Of a stretch of DNA of 64,000 nt, positions 24,681 to 33,915 are shown in pieces. Each line of letters begins with the position of its first letter. The stretch's first letter is position 1. The notes under the pieces are model-generated. The model searched no databases, had not been told where the DNA came from, and was given only the letters and a program-made list of their open reading frames with translations. Made by a program: the position numbers and the translations under genes. This DNA comes from Salinigranum halophilum (GTDB lineage: Archaea > Halobacteriota > Halobacteria > Halobacteriales > Haloferacaceae), in the NCBI RefSeq assembly GCF_007004735.1, contig NZ_SSNL01000003.1, positions 434,001-498,000 of the forward strand. The letters run 5' to 3'.

Positions 24681-26642
24681 ATGTCCAATGATAATAACAC
24701 GCATGGGTCGGGGCTCTCGCGCCGACGGATGCTGGTGACGACGGCAGCACTGGGTACCGCTGGTCTCGCCGGCTGTGGTGGACAGAGCGGTGACGGCGGC
24801 GGGGGTGGGAGCGGAAGCGGAAGTGGTGGTGACGGCGGTTCCGGTGGAAGTAGCGGTGGCGGTAACGGCGGCGGTGGCGACGGTCGGAACGTCCAGACGA
24901 TGTTCCGCGGGGAGTGGCCCATCGAGACGAAGAACAACGACAACATCCCGTTCGAGTACACCGTGACCGAGGGGGCGGCAGTCCCCGAGATTACGGTCAA
25001 CTTCGCGTCCGACGAGGAGCCGTGGATGCGCGAACACGCGCTGATGATCCAGCGCGCGTTCACCGACGTCGGCGTCCCGGTGGCGCTCGACGACGTCCCG
25101 ACGAACGTCATGTACGACGAGTACTGGGCGGCAGACACGGGTCACACCGTCTCGGTGTCGATGAACACTCACGGCCCCGACCCGCAGCGTGGACTCGACC
25201 CCAACCCGTTCTTGATGCGGATGCACCCGCGGACGGGCGGGAACTACTACAACTACAACAACCCCGAGATAACGGAACTGCTCGAGCAGCAGGCGACCGA
25301 AATCCAGGACCAAGAGCGTCGCGTCGAACTGTGTCACGAGATACAGCGGAAGGCGAGCGATGACGCCTACATCCTCTCTATCGCGTTCACCGACGTCATC
25401 ATGGCGGGCAACACCGCCGACTGGGAGGGGTACGTCCCCATGCCCGGCAACGGGACCAACCGCGACTCGTTCATCTGGACGCAGGTGAACCTCCAGCCGA
25501 CCGGCGACTCGAGTACGTGGGTCAAGGGCGTCCTCGCATCGATGGGCGGCCTGAACATCGCGTGGGCCGGCGGTGGCCCCGAGGCGAAGCGCCTCACGAA
25601 CCTCTACGACGGCCTGTTCGACGCCTCGCCGCAGCTGGAAATCGTCCCGGCGCTGGCGACGGACGCCACCGTCGTCGACGAGACGACCGTCGAGGTTCAG
25701 CTCCGCGAGGGCGTCCAGTGGCACGACGGCGAGGCGTTCGGGCCTGACGACGTGAAGTTCAGCGTCGAACTGTTCAAGGAGTACAACTCCCCCGAGATGG
25801 GGCCGTTCTACGAGCCCATCGAGAGCGTGGAGGTCATCTCCGAGAGCGGGGGCGGTGCAGTCCGGTTCAACCTCAAGCGACCCGACGCCGCCTTCCTGAC
25901 CCAGCGGATGGTTCGCAGCGTCATCCTCCCGAAACACAAGTGGGAGAACGTCGACAACCCGGCCCAGCACAACCCCGAGAACCCTGTCGGGACGGGCCCG
26001 TTCCAGTTCTCCAGCTGGGAGCAGGGGACCCGCTTCGCCGTCGAGAAGAACCCGGACCACTGGATGTGGGACGAGTCGGTCCGCGAGGAGCTGCTGGGCG
26101 AGTACTTCACGTCGGGAGACGGCATCGACGGCATCGTCTGGGCCAACGTCGGCAACGTCGACGCGCTCATCGGGGCGATGCAGAGCGGCGACATCGACGC
26201 CATCGGGACGACGCTGTCGAACGACCAGGCCGACCGCGCCGCGTCGACGAGCGGCGTCGAGAAGCAGGTGTCGAAGAACTACGCGCCGCTGGACGTCCAC
26301 ATCAACCACATCAACCCGCTCATCCGGGACAAGGAGTTCCGCAAGGCGCTGAGCCACTCGGTCGACAAGGAGGGGTTCGTTCAGGGCGTCCTCGGCGGCC
26401 GCGCGACAGTCATCGAGGGACAGAACCTCATCTCGCCGATGATGAGCCCGTTCTACACCGGAGACATCCCGACGTACGAGTACAACCCCGAGCAGGGCAA
26501 GCAGTTGCTCCAGCAGGCCGGGTACACCTTCGACGGTGACACGCTGGTGGCCCCGTCCGGCGACGCCTGGGACGCGTTCGCCGCCCGCGTCGAAGACGGG
26601 CACGCCGACCGGTCCGACCTGGACCAGCCCGACTTCTCCTGA
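24681..26642 (+). CDS. ABC transporter substrate-binding lipoprotein (SBP family 5), circularly permuted order
   Basis: A 653-residue Tat-exported lipoprotein (SRRRML at 13-18, lipobox LAGC with Cys32) with a Gly/Ser-rich linker at about 36-70. Its SBP-family-5 domain is in unusual order. Residues about 100-260 look like the usual C-terminal part: PEITVNFASDEEPWMREHA, MIQRAFTDVGVPVAL, then YNNPEITELLEQQATEIQDQ. Residues about 300-630 look like the usual N-terminal part: RLTNLYDGLFDAS, WHDGEAFGPDDVKFSVE, VGTGPFQFSSW and YNPEQGKQLLQQAGY. Normally YNPEQGKQLLQQAGY precedes PEITV. It should bind a peptide or other solute for the permeases downstream. Confidence 0.9.
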   Translation: MSNDNNTHGSGLSRRRMLVTTAALGTAGLAGCGGQSGDGGGGGSGSGSGGDGGSGGSSGGGNGGGGDGRNVQTMFRGEWPIETKNNDNIPFEYTVTEGAAVPEITVNFASDEEPWMREHALMIQRAFTDVGVPVALDDVPTNVMYDEYWAADTGHTVSVSMNTHGPDPQRGLDPNPFLMRMHPRTGGNYYNYNNPEITELLEQQATEIQDQERRVELCHEIQRKASDDAYILSIAFTDVIMAGNTADWEGYVPMPGNGTNRDSFIWTQVNLQPTGDSSTWVKGVLASMGGLNIAWAGGGPEAKRLTNLYDGLFDASPQLEIVPALATDATVVDETTVEVQLREGVQWHDGEAFGPDDVKFSVELFKEYNSPEMGPFYEPIESVEVISESGGGAVRFNLKRPDAAFLTQRMVRSVILPKHKWENVDNPAQHNPENPVGTGPFQFSSWEQGTRFAVEKNPDHWMWDESVREELLGEYFTSGDGIDGIVWANVGNVDALIGAMQSGDIDAIGTTLSNDQADRAASTSGVEKQVSKNYAPLDVHINHINPLIRDKEFRKALSHSVDKEGFVQGVLGGRATVIEGQNLISPMMSPFYTGDIPTYEYNPEQGKQLLQQAGYTFDGDTLVAPSGDAWDAFAARVEDGHADRSDLDQPDFS

Positions 26643-26671
26643 ACGAGTAGAGAACCGACTTTCAGTACCAC

Positions 26672-27655
26672 ATGAGTTTCAGACGCTTCCTCGTCAAACG
26701 GGTCGCCATCTCGATCGCCCTGACACTGGTCTCCGTCTCGATTATCTTCCTCGCGCTCCGGCTGCTCCCGGGGGACCCGTTCAGTTCGCTCATCGCCTCC
26801 GGGGGGCTCACCCAAGAACAGGTCCAGGCGTTGCGGGTCCAGTACGGCCTCGACGAACCCGTCTACGTCCAGTACGTGAAGTACGTCCAGAGCCTGTTGA
26901 CGCTCAACTTCGGCTTCTCCATCGCACAGAGCCGGCCGGTGAGCGAGATCATCTTCCCGCGGCTGCTCAACACGATGCTACTCCTGGTGCCGGCGCTGGT
27001 CGTGACGGCCATCGTCAGTTCGGCGCTCGGCTCGTACGCGGGCTGGAACCGCGGGTCGTCGTTCGAGCAGCTGAGCATCGTCGTCACGACCTTTTTCCGG
27101 TCGACGCCGGTGTTCGTCACCGGCATCTTCTTTCTCATCATCTTCTCGTACCAGCTCGACCTCTTCCCGGCGTTCGGGATGCGGAGTCCGGTGGCGAACC
27201 CCGAGGGACTCGTCGAGACGTATCTCCACCCGGACTTCGCGATGCACTACTTCCTGCCCTTCCTCGCGACCGTGCTGTACTACAGCGGTGACTTCCTGCT
27301 GCTCGCACGCAACTCGGTCGTCGAACGCAAGGGGTCGGCGTTCCTCACGCTCCACCGCGCCAAGGGGCTCTCCGAGATGGAACAGCTCGCCCGAGCCGGC
27401 CGGAACTCGATGCTCCCGCTGTTGACGTACTTCGCGCTCCGGCTGGGCATGATGTTCCAGGGCGTCATCACGCTCGAGGTGGTGTTCGCGTGGCCGGGTA
27501 TCGGTCGCGCGCTCGTGTTGGCCATCAACCAGAAGGACTACCCGACGGTCCAGGCAGCCATCTTCATCATGGCCTTTGCGGTCATCGTGATGAACCTCCT
27601 CGCGGACGTGATGTACGCGAAAGTCGACCCGACGGTCGAGGGAGGTGACGTCTGA
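26672..27655 (+). CDS. ABC transporter permease, DppB/OppB type
   Basis: A 327-residue inner-membrane permease of the peptide/nickel ABC importer family. It has an N-terminal span (VAISIALTLVSVSIIFLALR) followed by the family motif LLPGDPFSSL. Several further spans follow, then the EAA cytosolic loop HRAKGLSEMEQLARAGRNSM that contacts the ATPase. Its stop codon shares one base with the ATG of the next gene (TGATG). It lies 29 bp after the binding-protein gene in the same operon. Confidence 0.92.
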   Translation: MSFRRFLVKRVAISIALTLVSVSIIFLALRLLPGDPFSSLIASGGLTQEQVQALRVQYGLDEPVYVQYVKYVQSLLTLNFGFSIAQSRPVSEIIFPRLLNTMLLLVPALVVTAIVSSALGSYAGWNRGSSFEQLSIVVTTFFRSTPVFVTGIFFLIIFSYQLDLFPAFGMRSPVANPEGLVETYLHPDFAMHYFLPFLATVLYYSGDFLLLARNSVVERKGSAFLTLHRAKGLSEMEQLARAGRNSMLPLLTYFALRLGMMFQGVITLEVVFAWPGIGRALVLAINQKDYPTVQAAIFIMAFAVIVMNLLADVMYAKVDPTVEGGDV

Positions 27656-28584
27656 TGTCACTGCTCTCTGTGGTCTCGGTCGACCGGAGCGAGCTGAAAG
27701 AGCGGGCCTCGGAGAACCTCACGCGGGCGAAGAACGTCATGGCCGTCGTGCTCAAAGACGACGCGGCGAAGGTCGGCGTCGCGGTCTTGCTCGTCTTCTT
27801 GTTCCTCGGGCTGTTCGGGCCGGCGCTGGCTCCATACGAGCCTATCGAGCACACGATGGAGACCGAGGACGGGCAGATGATGCGGATGGCCCCGCCCAAC
27901 AGCGCGGCACCGCTCGGCACGACGACGTTCGGCAAGGACGTGCTGAGCCAGTTCCTCGCCGGCGCGCGGCCGACGTTCATCGTCGGCTTCTTCGGCGGCG
28001 TCGGCACGGGGGTCGTCGGCTTCCTCGTCGGCCTGACGAGCGGCTACTTCGGCGGGCGGGTCGACGAGGTGTTGATGCGCCTGACCGACCTGACGTTCGC
28101 GCTGCCGTTCCTGCCGATGGCGCTGCTCGTGCTGACGTTCGTCCAGCCGAACATCGTCCTCATCACGGCGGTCATCGTCGCGTTCTTCTGGAAGATGCCC
28201 GCGCGGGTCATCCGGTCGGAGGTGATGACCGTCCGCGAGCGAACGTTCGTGAAGTCCGCCCGTGCCGCCGGTGCGGGGCACGGTCGAACCATGTTCTTAC
28301 ACGTCGCGCCGAACGTCATCGGCGTCGGTTTCCTCTACACCGCCTACGCCGTCTCCTGGGCTATCGCGGGCCAGGCGTCGCTCGCCTTCCTCGGCTTCGG
28401 CGACCCGACGGCCACCTCCTGGGGACGGATGCTCCAGCAGGTGTTCGAGTCCGGCGGGATGCGCGAGGCGTGGTGGTGGGTGCTCCCACCGGCCATCGGC
28501 ATCGCGGCGGTGACGACGTCGGTGTTCCTCGTCGGCCGCGCGTTCGAGGAGGTCGTCAACCCCGAACTACGGAGTGAAGACTAG
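27655..28584 (+). CDS. ABC transporter permease, DppC/OppC type
   Basis: A 309-residue second permease of the importer. It begins with a cytosolic segment, then a first span at about 38-60. The DppC motif AAPLGTTTFGKDVLSQFLAG follows, then a core of about five spans with the EAA loop SARAAGAGHGRTMFLHVAPN. The start overlaps dppB by one base. The stop is 1 bp before the ATPase gene's ATG, so all transporter genes are coupled. Confidence 0.92.
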   Translation: MSLLSVVSVDRSELKERASENLTRAKNVMAVVLKDDAAKVGVAVLLVFLFLGLFGPALAPYEPIEHTMETEDGQMMRMAPPNSAAPLGTTTFGKDVLSQFLAGARPTFIVGFFGGVGTGVVGFLVGLTSGYFGGRVDEVLMRLTDLTFALPFLPMALLVLTFVQPNIVLITAVIVAFFWKMPARVIRSEVMTVRERTFVKSARAAGAGHGRTMFLHVAPNVIGVGFLYTAYAVSWAIAGQASLAFLGFGDPTATSWGRMLQQVFESGGMREAWWWVLPPAIGIAAVTTSVFLVGRAFEEVVNPELRSED

Positions 28585-28585
28585 T

Positions 28586-30640
28586 ATGAGTCTACTCGAA
28601 GTCGAAGACCTACGAATCAGGTACAAGACGTCCGAGGACGACGTCCACGCGGTCAACGGCGTCTCCTTCTCGGTCGACGGTGGCGACAACTACGGGCTCG
28701 TCGGCGAGTCCGGGTGCGGCAAGTCGACCATCGCCCACTCGGTTCTCGGCCTGCTCGACGACAACGCCCGCATCGACTCCGGGACCGTGCGGTTCGACGG
28801 GCAGGACCTCCTCGACCTCTCCGAGAAGGAGTGGCGTGACGTCCGCTGGCAACGGATCTCGTACATCCCACAGAGCGCGATGGACTCGCTCGACCCCGTC
28901 ATGACTGTGGGGAAGCAGATCAGACAGGCCATCAGGACACACCGTGACGTCTCGAAGGCCGACGCACAGGCGAGAGTCGACGAGGTGTTCGAAATCGTCG
29001 GTCTCGACCCCGAGCGGACGACGGACTACCCCCACCAGTTCTCCGGCGGGATGCGCCAGCGCGTCACCATCGCGATGGCGCTCGCGCTCGACCCGGACCT
29101 CATCATCGCCGACGAGCCGACCACCGGATTGGACGTCATCGTCCAGGACAAGATCATCCACAAGCTGCTGGAGATTCAAGACGAGATCGACAGTTCGCTG
29201 CTGTTGATCACCCACGACATCGGCGTCGTGGCCGAGACCTGCGACGACGTCTCCGTGCTGTACGGCGGGAAGGTGATGGAGCAGGGGGCGACGCGAGACG
29301 TCCTGAAGCACCCGACCAACCCCTACACGATGGGGCTGAAGAACTCGTTCCCGGACATCGACGACTTCGACCACCAGGCCATCTCCATACCTGGGTCGCT
29401 TCCGGACCTCACGGAGGAGCCGACTGGCTGTGTGTTCCGAAACCGGTGTCCGTTCGCGACCGACGAGTGTGAGGAGGGACACCCGCCCATCGAACCCGTC
29501 GAGAACCAGCGGTCGGCCTGCTACCACACCGACCGCGTCGGACAGTTCCGCGCGGAGGCGACCGAACCCGAGACGTGGGGGCTCGAGTTCGTCGAACGCG
29601 GCGAAGGGCGCCGCGCCGGCGACACCGTCCTCGAGACCGACGACCTCTCGAAGTGGTTCACACAGACACAGGGCATCGTCGACCAGCTCCGCGGGCGAGA
29701 GCCCAACTACGTCAAGGCGGTCAACGAGGTGGACATCGACGTCCGCGAGAACGAGGTCGTCGGGGTGGCCGGCGAGTCCGGCTGCGGCAAGTCCACGCTC
29801 GGGGAGGTCATCTCCGTCCTCCAGCCCCGGACGGCCGGGAGCATCAGCTTCCGCGGGACCAGCGTCGACGAGTACCTCGACGGCGGGGCGAAGGAGTTCC
29901 GCTCGAAGGTGCAGTTCATCTTCCAGGACCCGTTCGACTCGCTGAACCCCAGACAGACCGTCCGTGCCGCGGTGGCGGAACCGCTGAAGATTCAGGGGCG
30001 CGAGCGCCGCAACATCGAGGAGACGGTCCGGAAGACCCTCTCCGACGTCGGGCTCAACCCGCCGGAGAAGTATCTCGACGACTACCCACACCAGCTGTCG
30101 GGCGGGGAGCGCCAGCGCGTCGCCATCGCGCGCGCGCTCGTCCTCGACCCCGAACTGCTCATCTGCGACGAACCGGCGTCGATGCTCGACGTCTCGCTGA
30201 AGGCCAGCATCCTGAACATCCTGCGGAAGATGGCCGACGAGCGCGACATCGGCATCGTCTACATCTCCCACGACCTGGCGAGCCTCTCACAGATCAGCGA
30301 CCGACTCGCCGTGATGTATCTCGGGCGCATCGTCGAACTCGGGCGGACCGAAGAAATCGTCCAGAACCCGAAGCATCCGTACGCCGCGTCGCTCCTGTCG
30401 GCGTCACCGAACGCCGACCCGACCGAGAAGCGACAGCGGGTGTTGCTCCCGGGCGAGCCGCCGAACCCGGTGAACCTCCCGTCCGGCTGTAACTTCGCGC
30501 CGCGCTGCCCGAAGGCGACCGACGAGTGTCGGGACGCGGAACCGGAGCGGACCACCTACCAGGACGGCGACCACGAGGCCGCCTGTTACCACCCCGTCGA
30601 ACGCATCGAGCGCGAACTGCTCGCGGAGTACGAGCGATGA
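28586..30640 (+). CDS. Fused double ABC ATPase (DppD-DppF type)
   Basis: A 684-residue protein carrying two complete oligopeptide-transporter ATPase domains. The first has Walker A GESGCGKSTIAHS, signature FSGGMRQRV and Walker B LIIADEPTTGLD. The second has GESGCGKSTLGEV, LSGGERQRV and LLICDEPASMLD. Each half ends in the oligopeptide C-terminal motif with Cys clusters (NRCPFATDECEEGHPPIE and APRCPKATDECRDAEPE). These can bind an Fe-S cluster in relatives; that is inference. The ATG at 28586 is preferred over a GTG at 28574 inside the previous gene. It overlaps the following lyase gene by 4 bp (ATGA). Confidence 0.92.
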   Translation: MSLLEVEDLRIRYKTSEDDVHAVNGVSFSVDGGDNYGLVGESGCGKSTIAHSVLGLLDDNARIDSGTVRFDGQDLLDLSEKEWRDVRWQRISYIPQSAMDSLDPVMTVGKQIRQAIRTHRDVSKADAQARVDEVFEIVGLDPERTTDYPHQFSGGMRQRVTIAMALALDPDLIIADEPTTGLDVIVQDKIIHKLLEIQDEIDSSLLLITHDIGVVAETCDDVSVLYGGKVMEQGATRDVLKHPTNPYTMGLKNSFPDIDDFDHQAISIPGSLPDLTEEPTGCVFRNRCPFATDECEEGHPPIEPVENQRSACYHTDRVGQFRAEATEPETWGLEFVERGEGRRAGDTVLETDDLSKWFTQTQGIVDQLRGREPNYVKAVNEVDIDVRENEVVGVAGESGCGKSTLGEVISVLQPRTAGSISFRGTSVDEYLDGGAKEFRSKVQFIFQDPFDSLNPRQTVRAAVAEPLKIQGRERRNIEETVRKTLSDVGLNPPEKYLDDYPHQLSGGERQRVAIARALVLDPELLICDEPASMLDVSLKASILNILRKMADERDIGIVYISHDLASLSQISDRLAVMYLGRIVELGRTEEIVQNPKHPYAASLLSASPNADPTEKRQRVLLPGEPPNPVNLPSGCNFAPRCPKATDECRDAEPERTTYQDGDHEAACYHPVERIERELLAEYER

Positions 30641-31482
30641 CGGACACCGCTCGCCCGCGCCGGTCCGCGCTGTTCACGCCCGCCGACGACGTCGAGATGC
30701 TCCGGAAGGCGCTCGGAACCGACGCCGACGCGTTCATCTTCGACCTCGAGGACGCCGTCCACCCCTCGCGGCGGGAGGCGGCCCGCGAGAACCTGCGGGC
30801 GTTCCTCCCCGACCTCGACGTGGACCGCGAGGTCGCCGTTCGAGTCAACGGCCGGGGCACCGACGACTTCCCGGACGACCTCAAGACCGCGGTCGAGGCC
30901 AGGGCCGACGCGGTCGCCCTCCCGATGGTCGAATCGGGTCGCGACGTCCGCGAGGCGTGGGCAGCGCTCTCGACGCTCGCCGACGACCCGCCGCCGCTCC
31001 GCGTGACCGTGGAGACGCCGACGGGGATGCACGCTGGCTCGGAGATCGCCGCGGCCTGCCGAGAGACGGGCGTCGAGAGCCTCGCGTTCGGCTTCGCGGA
31101 CTACTGCAAGGCCATCGGGTCGCCCGGGACGCCGGACCGGGTCAGAGAACGGCTCGAACTGCTCACCGTCGAGTACGCCGCGATGGCCGGCGTCGACCCC
31201 GTCGCGTCCGTCCACCTCGACATCGGCGACGAGGACGGACTCCGTCGGGTCGCCGAGCGGGCCCGCGCCACGGGGTTCGTCGGGATGACCGCCATCCATC
31301 CGGCACAGGTCGGCGTCATCAACGAGGCGTTCACGCCGCCAGACGACGAGGTGGCACAGGCGAGACGGCTGGTCGAGGCGTTCGACGCCTCCGAGCGGGA
31401 CTCCCTCGAAGTCGAGGGCGTCTTTCTCGACACGGCGACCGTCGACCGCTACCGCCGGCTGCTCGAACGCGCGCCCGAGTAG
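30637..31482 (+). CDS. HpcH/HpaI or citrate-lyase-beta (CitE)-like CoA-ester lyase
   Basis: A 281-residue TIM-barrel enzyme of the CitE-like family, which cleaves or forms malyl-CoA, citramalyl-CoA or similar esters. Motifs are RSALFTPADD, FDLEDAVHPSRREAAR (Asp/Glu metal site), RVNGRGTD, LPMVESG, VETPTGMHAGSEIA and GFVGMTAIHPAQVGVINEAF. The exact substrate is unknown. Its ATG overlaps the ATPase stop (ATGA), so it is the last gene of the transporter operon. It converges with the acyl-CoA synthetase 34 bp away. Together these suggest breakdown of an imported compound to CoA esters. Confidence 0.87.
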   Translation: MTDTARPRRSALFTPADDVEMLRKALGTDADAFIFDLEDAVHPSRREAARENLRAFLPDLDVDREVAVRVNGRGTDDFPDDLKTAVEARADAVALPMVESGRDVREAWAALSTLADDPPPLRVTVETPTGMHAGSEIAAACRETGVESLAFGFADYCKAIGSPGTPDRVRERLELLTVEYAAMAGVDPVASVHLDIGDEDGLRRVAERARATGFVGMTAIHPAQVGVINEAFTPPDDEVAQARRLVEAFDASERDSLEVEGVFLDTATVDRYRRLLERAPE

Positions 31483-31515
31483 AGCCCGCCGTCTCCTTCT
31501 CCGACCCGCTCCGTC

Positions 31516-33630
31516 TTAGTCGCGCGTCCGGACGAGCGCGTCGACGGCGACCGGTCCGTCTTCGGTGACGAGCACCGGGTTGAGGTCGAGTTCGGCGACG
31601 TCGGTCGATGCGGCCAGGTCCCCGACCGTCACGACGACGTCGACGAGTTCGTCGACGGAGAGCGCATCGCCGCCACGTCTGTTCTCGAGGAGGTCGGCGA
31701 GCGCCGTGGCCTCGACCGCCTCGTGCGCGTCGGCCCGCGAGAACGGCGGCACCAGCACCGTGGCGTCGTCGACGGCCTCGACGAGCACCCCGCCGGCCCC
31801 GACGGTCACGAGCGACCCGAACACCTCGTCCGGCGAGACGCCGACGATGGCCTCGACGCCGTCGTCGACCATCGGCTGGACGAGGACGCCTTCGATGTTC
31901 TCGTCGGGAGCGTTCGCCCGTGCAGCCTGCATAATCGCGTCGAACGACTCGCGAGCCGAATCGGGGGAGTCGACGCCGACGTGAACGGCCCCGATGTCGG
32001 TCCGGTGGGGGAGCGCCGGCGAGTCGACCTTGAGCACGACCGGGAAACCGAGGTCCGCCGCGGCGGCCGCGGCCTCGTCGGGTGTCGTCACCAGCCGCGT
32101 CTCGACGACGGACACGTCGAACGCCGAGAGCAACCGCTCGCTCTCCGCCCACGTGAGGACGCGGCCGCGCGGGATGTCGACCGGCGGGGCGGTGAGTCCC
32201 TCGGCGAGTTCGGCGCGCCCGGGTCGTGCGGCGAGTCGGTCGCGGTCGGCTACCGCGTCGACGAGCGAGGCGACGGCGTCCAGACATCGACCGGGGTCCT
32301 CGTACACCGGGACCGAACCTCTGAGTCGTTCGTACGGCGGGGTCTCGGTCGGGTCGTCGGGGACCTTCCGTCCGGTCCAGAGGACGAACACCGGGTCGTC
32401 GGCCCGCTCGACGATGGCCTCGAGGTCGGCGGCGACGCGCGCGGCGCGGTCGTCGACCGCAGAGAGGCCGATGGCGAAGACGTACGCGTCGAACGCGTCG
32501 TCCGCGAAGAGCGTATCGGCGATTTCGGGGAGGACCTCCGCCCCGTAGCCGCGGATGTCCGCCGGGTTGTGGAACGCGCCGAACGTCAGCAGTTCGTCCA
32601 TGTCGAGCAGGGTCCGTTCGGTCTCGCCGTCGATGTCCGGGAGCGAGAGGCCGCGCTCGTCGGCCAGGTCCGCGAGGAGGCTCGCGAGTCCGCCGCTCGT
32701 GGAGGCGATGGCGACGCGGTCGCCGTCGGGCACGTCGTACGCCGCGTGGGCGCTCGCCTGCGAGAGCAGGTCGGGGATGTCCGGGACCCGCTGGACGCCG
32801 GTCTGTCTGAACGCGGCCGCCCAGGCGTCGTCGTCGCCGGTGAGCGACCCCGTGTGCGACAGCGTCGCGGCCTCGGCGACGTCGCTCTGCCCGATCTTGA
32901 CGGTGAGGACCGGCGTTCCGGCACGCGTCGCGGCCTCGGCGACGCGCATGAACCGCTCGGGGTCGGTCAGCCCCTCGACGTACGCGCAGATGACGTCGAC
33001 CGTCTCCTCGGCGGCCAGATACGCGACGTAGTCGCTCGTGGTGAGGTCGGCCTCGTTGCCGGTCGAGACGATGTGGCTGAAGTGGACGTCGGCGTCGGCG
33101 GCCCGCTCGAAGAAGGTGGTGAACGCGAGCGCGCCGGACTGGCTGACGAGGCCGATCGCGCCCGGCTGCGGCTCGCGCGAACACGTCGCGGTCAGGGTCG
33201 CCCCGCGCGAGGACATCACGCCGATGCAGTTCGGCCCGACGACGTGGATACCCACATCCTGTGCAGTGGCGGCGAGTTCGGACTCCAGTTCCGTTCCGCG
33301 GTCGTCCGCCTCGGAGAACCCCGCGGCGACGACGAGGGCGACGGGGACACCGCGTTCGCCGGCCGCGCGCACCACGTCGACCACGTACTCGCGGGGGACG
33401 CTGACCACGACGAGGTCGACGGTCTCGGGGACGTCGTCGACGTCGTCGTAACAGGTTCGGCCCCACACCTCGTCGCGCTTCGGGTTCACCGGGTACAACG
33501 GCCCGTCGAAGCCGTAGTCGAGGAGGTTGTCGATGAGGTTGCCGGCGTAAAACGAGTCCGGACTCGCGCCGACGACGGCGACGGAGTCGGGGTCGAACAG
33601 CGGGGCGAGGTCGGGAGCGTCGACTGGCAT
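31516..33630 (-). CDS. ADP-forming acyl-CoA (acetyl-CoA-type) synthetase, fused alpha-beta
   Basis: A 704-residue NDP-forming acyl-CoA synthetase, which interconverts acyl-CoA + ADP + Pi and acid + CoA + ATP. Domain order is a CoA-binding Rossmann domain (about 5-130, SVAVVGASPDSF), two succinyl-CoA-ligase-like domains with the phospho-His loop ATLSHTGSLTGDD, and an ATP-grasp domain from about 480 (FPVVLKVDSPALPHRTDIGA). The C-terminus ELDLNPVLVTEDG is typical. In haloarchaea such enzymes conserve energy from acyl-CoA. It may process the product of the neighbouring CitE-like lyase. A TATA box ATTTATC (33665-33671) with AAACGTTT just downstream controls it. Confidence 0.9.
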   Translation of the reverse strand: MPVDAPDLAPLFDPDSVAVVGASPDSFYAGNLIDNLLDYGFDGPLYPVNPKRDEVWGRTCYDDVDDVPETVDLVVVSVPREYVVDVVRAAGERGVPVALVVAAGFSEADDRGTELESELAATAQDVGIHVVGPNCIGVMSSRGATLTATCSREPQPGAIGLVSQSGALAFTTFFERAADADVHFSHIVSTGNEADLTTSDYVAYLAAEETVDVICAYVEGLTDPERFMRVAEAATRAGTPVLTVKIGQSDVAEAATLSHTGSLTGDDDAWAAAFRQTGVQRVPDIPDLLSQASAHAAYDVPDGDRVAIASTSGGLASLLADLADERGLSLPDIDGETERTLLDMDELLTFGAFHNPADIRGYGAEVLPEIADTLFADDAFDAYVFAIGLSAVDDRAARVAADLEAIVERADDPVFVLWTGRKVPDDPTETPPYERLRGSVPVYEDPGRCLDAVASLVDAVADRDRLAARPGRAELAEGLTAPPVDIPRGRVLTWAESERLLSAFDVSVVETRLVTTPDEAAAAAADLGFPVVLKVDSPALPHRTDIGAVHVGVDSPDSARESFDAIMQAARANAPDENIEGVLVQPMVDDGVEAIVGVSPDEVFGSLVTVGAGGVLVEAVDDATVLVPPFSRADAHEAVEATALADLLENRRGGDALSVDELVDVVVTVGDLAASTDVAELDLNPVLVTEDGPVAVDALVRTRD

Positions 33631-33656
33631 CGATTGACCTGGCTCGCCGCTCGTGA

Positions 33657-33664
33657 AAACGTTT
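33657..33664 (-). promoter_or_regulatory. AAACGTTT element at acyl-CoA synthetase promoter
   Basis: The 8-bp palindrome AAACGTTT lies between the minus-strand TATA box (GATTTATC, about 33664-33672) and the expected transcript start of the synthetase gene. The same core is inside the dpp operon palindrome at 24639-24646. Placement just after TATA suits a repressor site. Confidence 0.42.
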
Positions 33665-33915
33665 GATAAATCGTTGCATTTGTGATGGGGAACTGACCCG
33701 ACGGACGACTGAACGTCGTCGCAGTCGCTGGAAACGAGTGAGTTTTGACGCCGGCGACGAAACGGGGTGACGGTGGCAGTGACGACAGTTACCCCCTCCG
33801 AGCCCCTTGTGACGAGGACCTCTCCCGAGCCACCGTTCTGAGCCACCGCGAAGCTGCGTGTGAACTTCTCGCACAGCCGCGCGCCGGTTACCTCGCGTCA
33901 CGTCCACACTCGCGT

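Noticed and set aside
24785-24890. Low-complexity GGC/GGT repeat as a microsatellite
   Set aside because: It encodes the Gly/Ser linker after the lipobox, common in haloarchaeal lipoproteins.
24645-26603. Long open frame on the minus strand opposite the binding-protein gene
   Set aside because: It is a GC-driven shadow. Its translation is rich in Arg, Val and Asp without motifs, while the plus strand encodes a clear lipoprotein.
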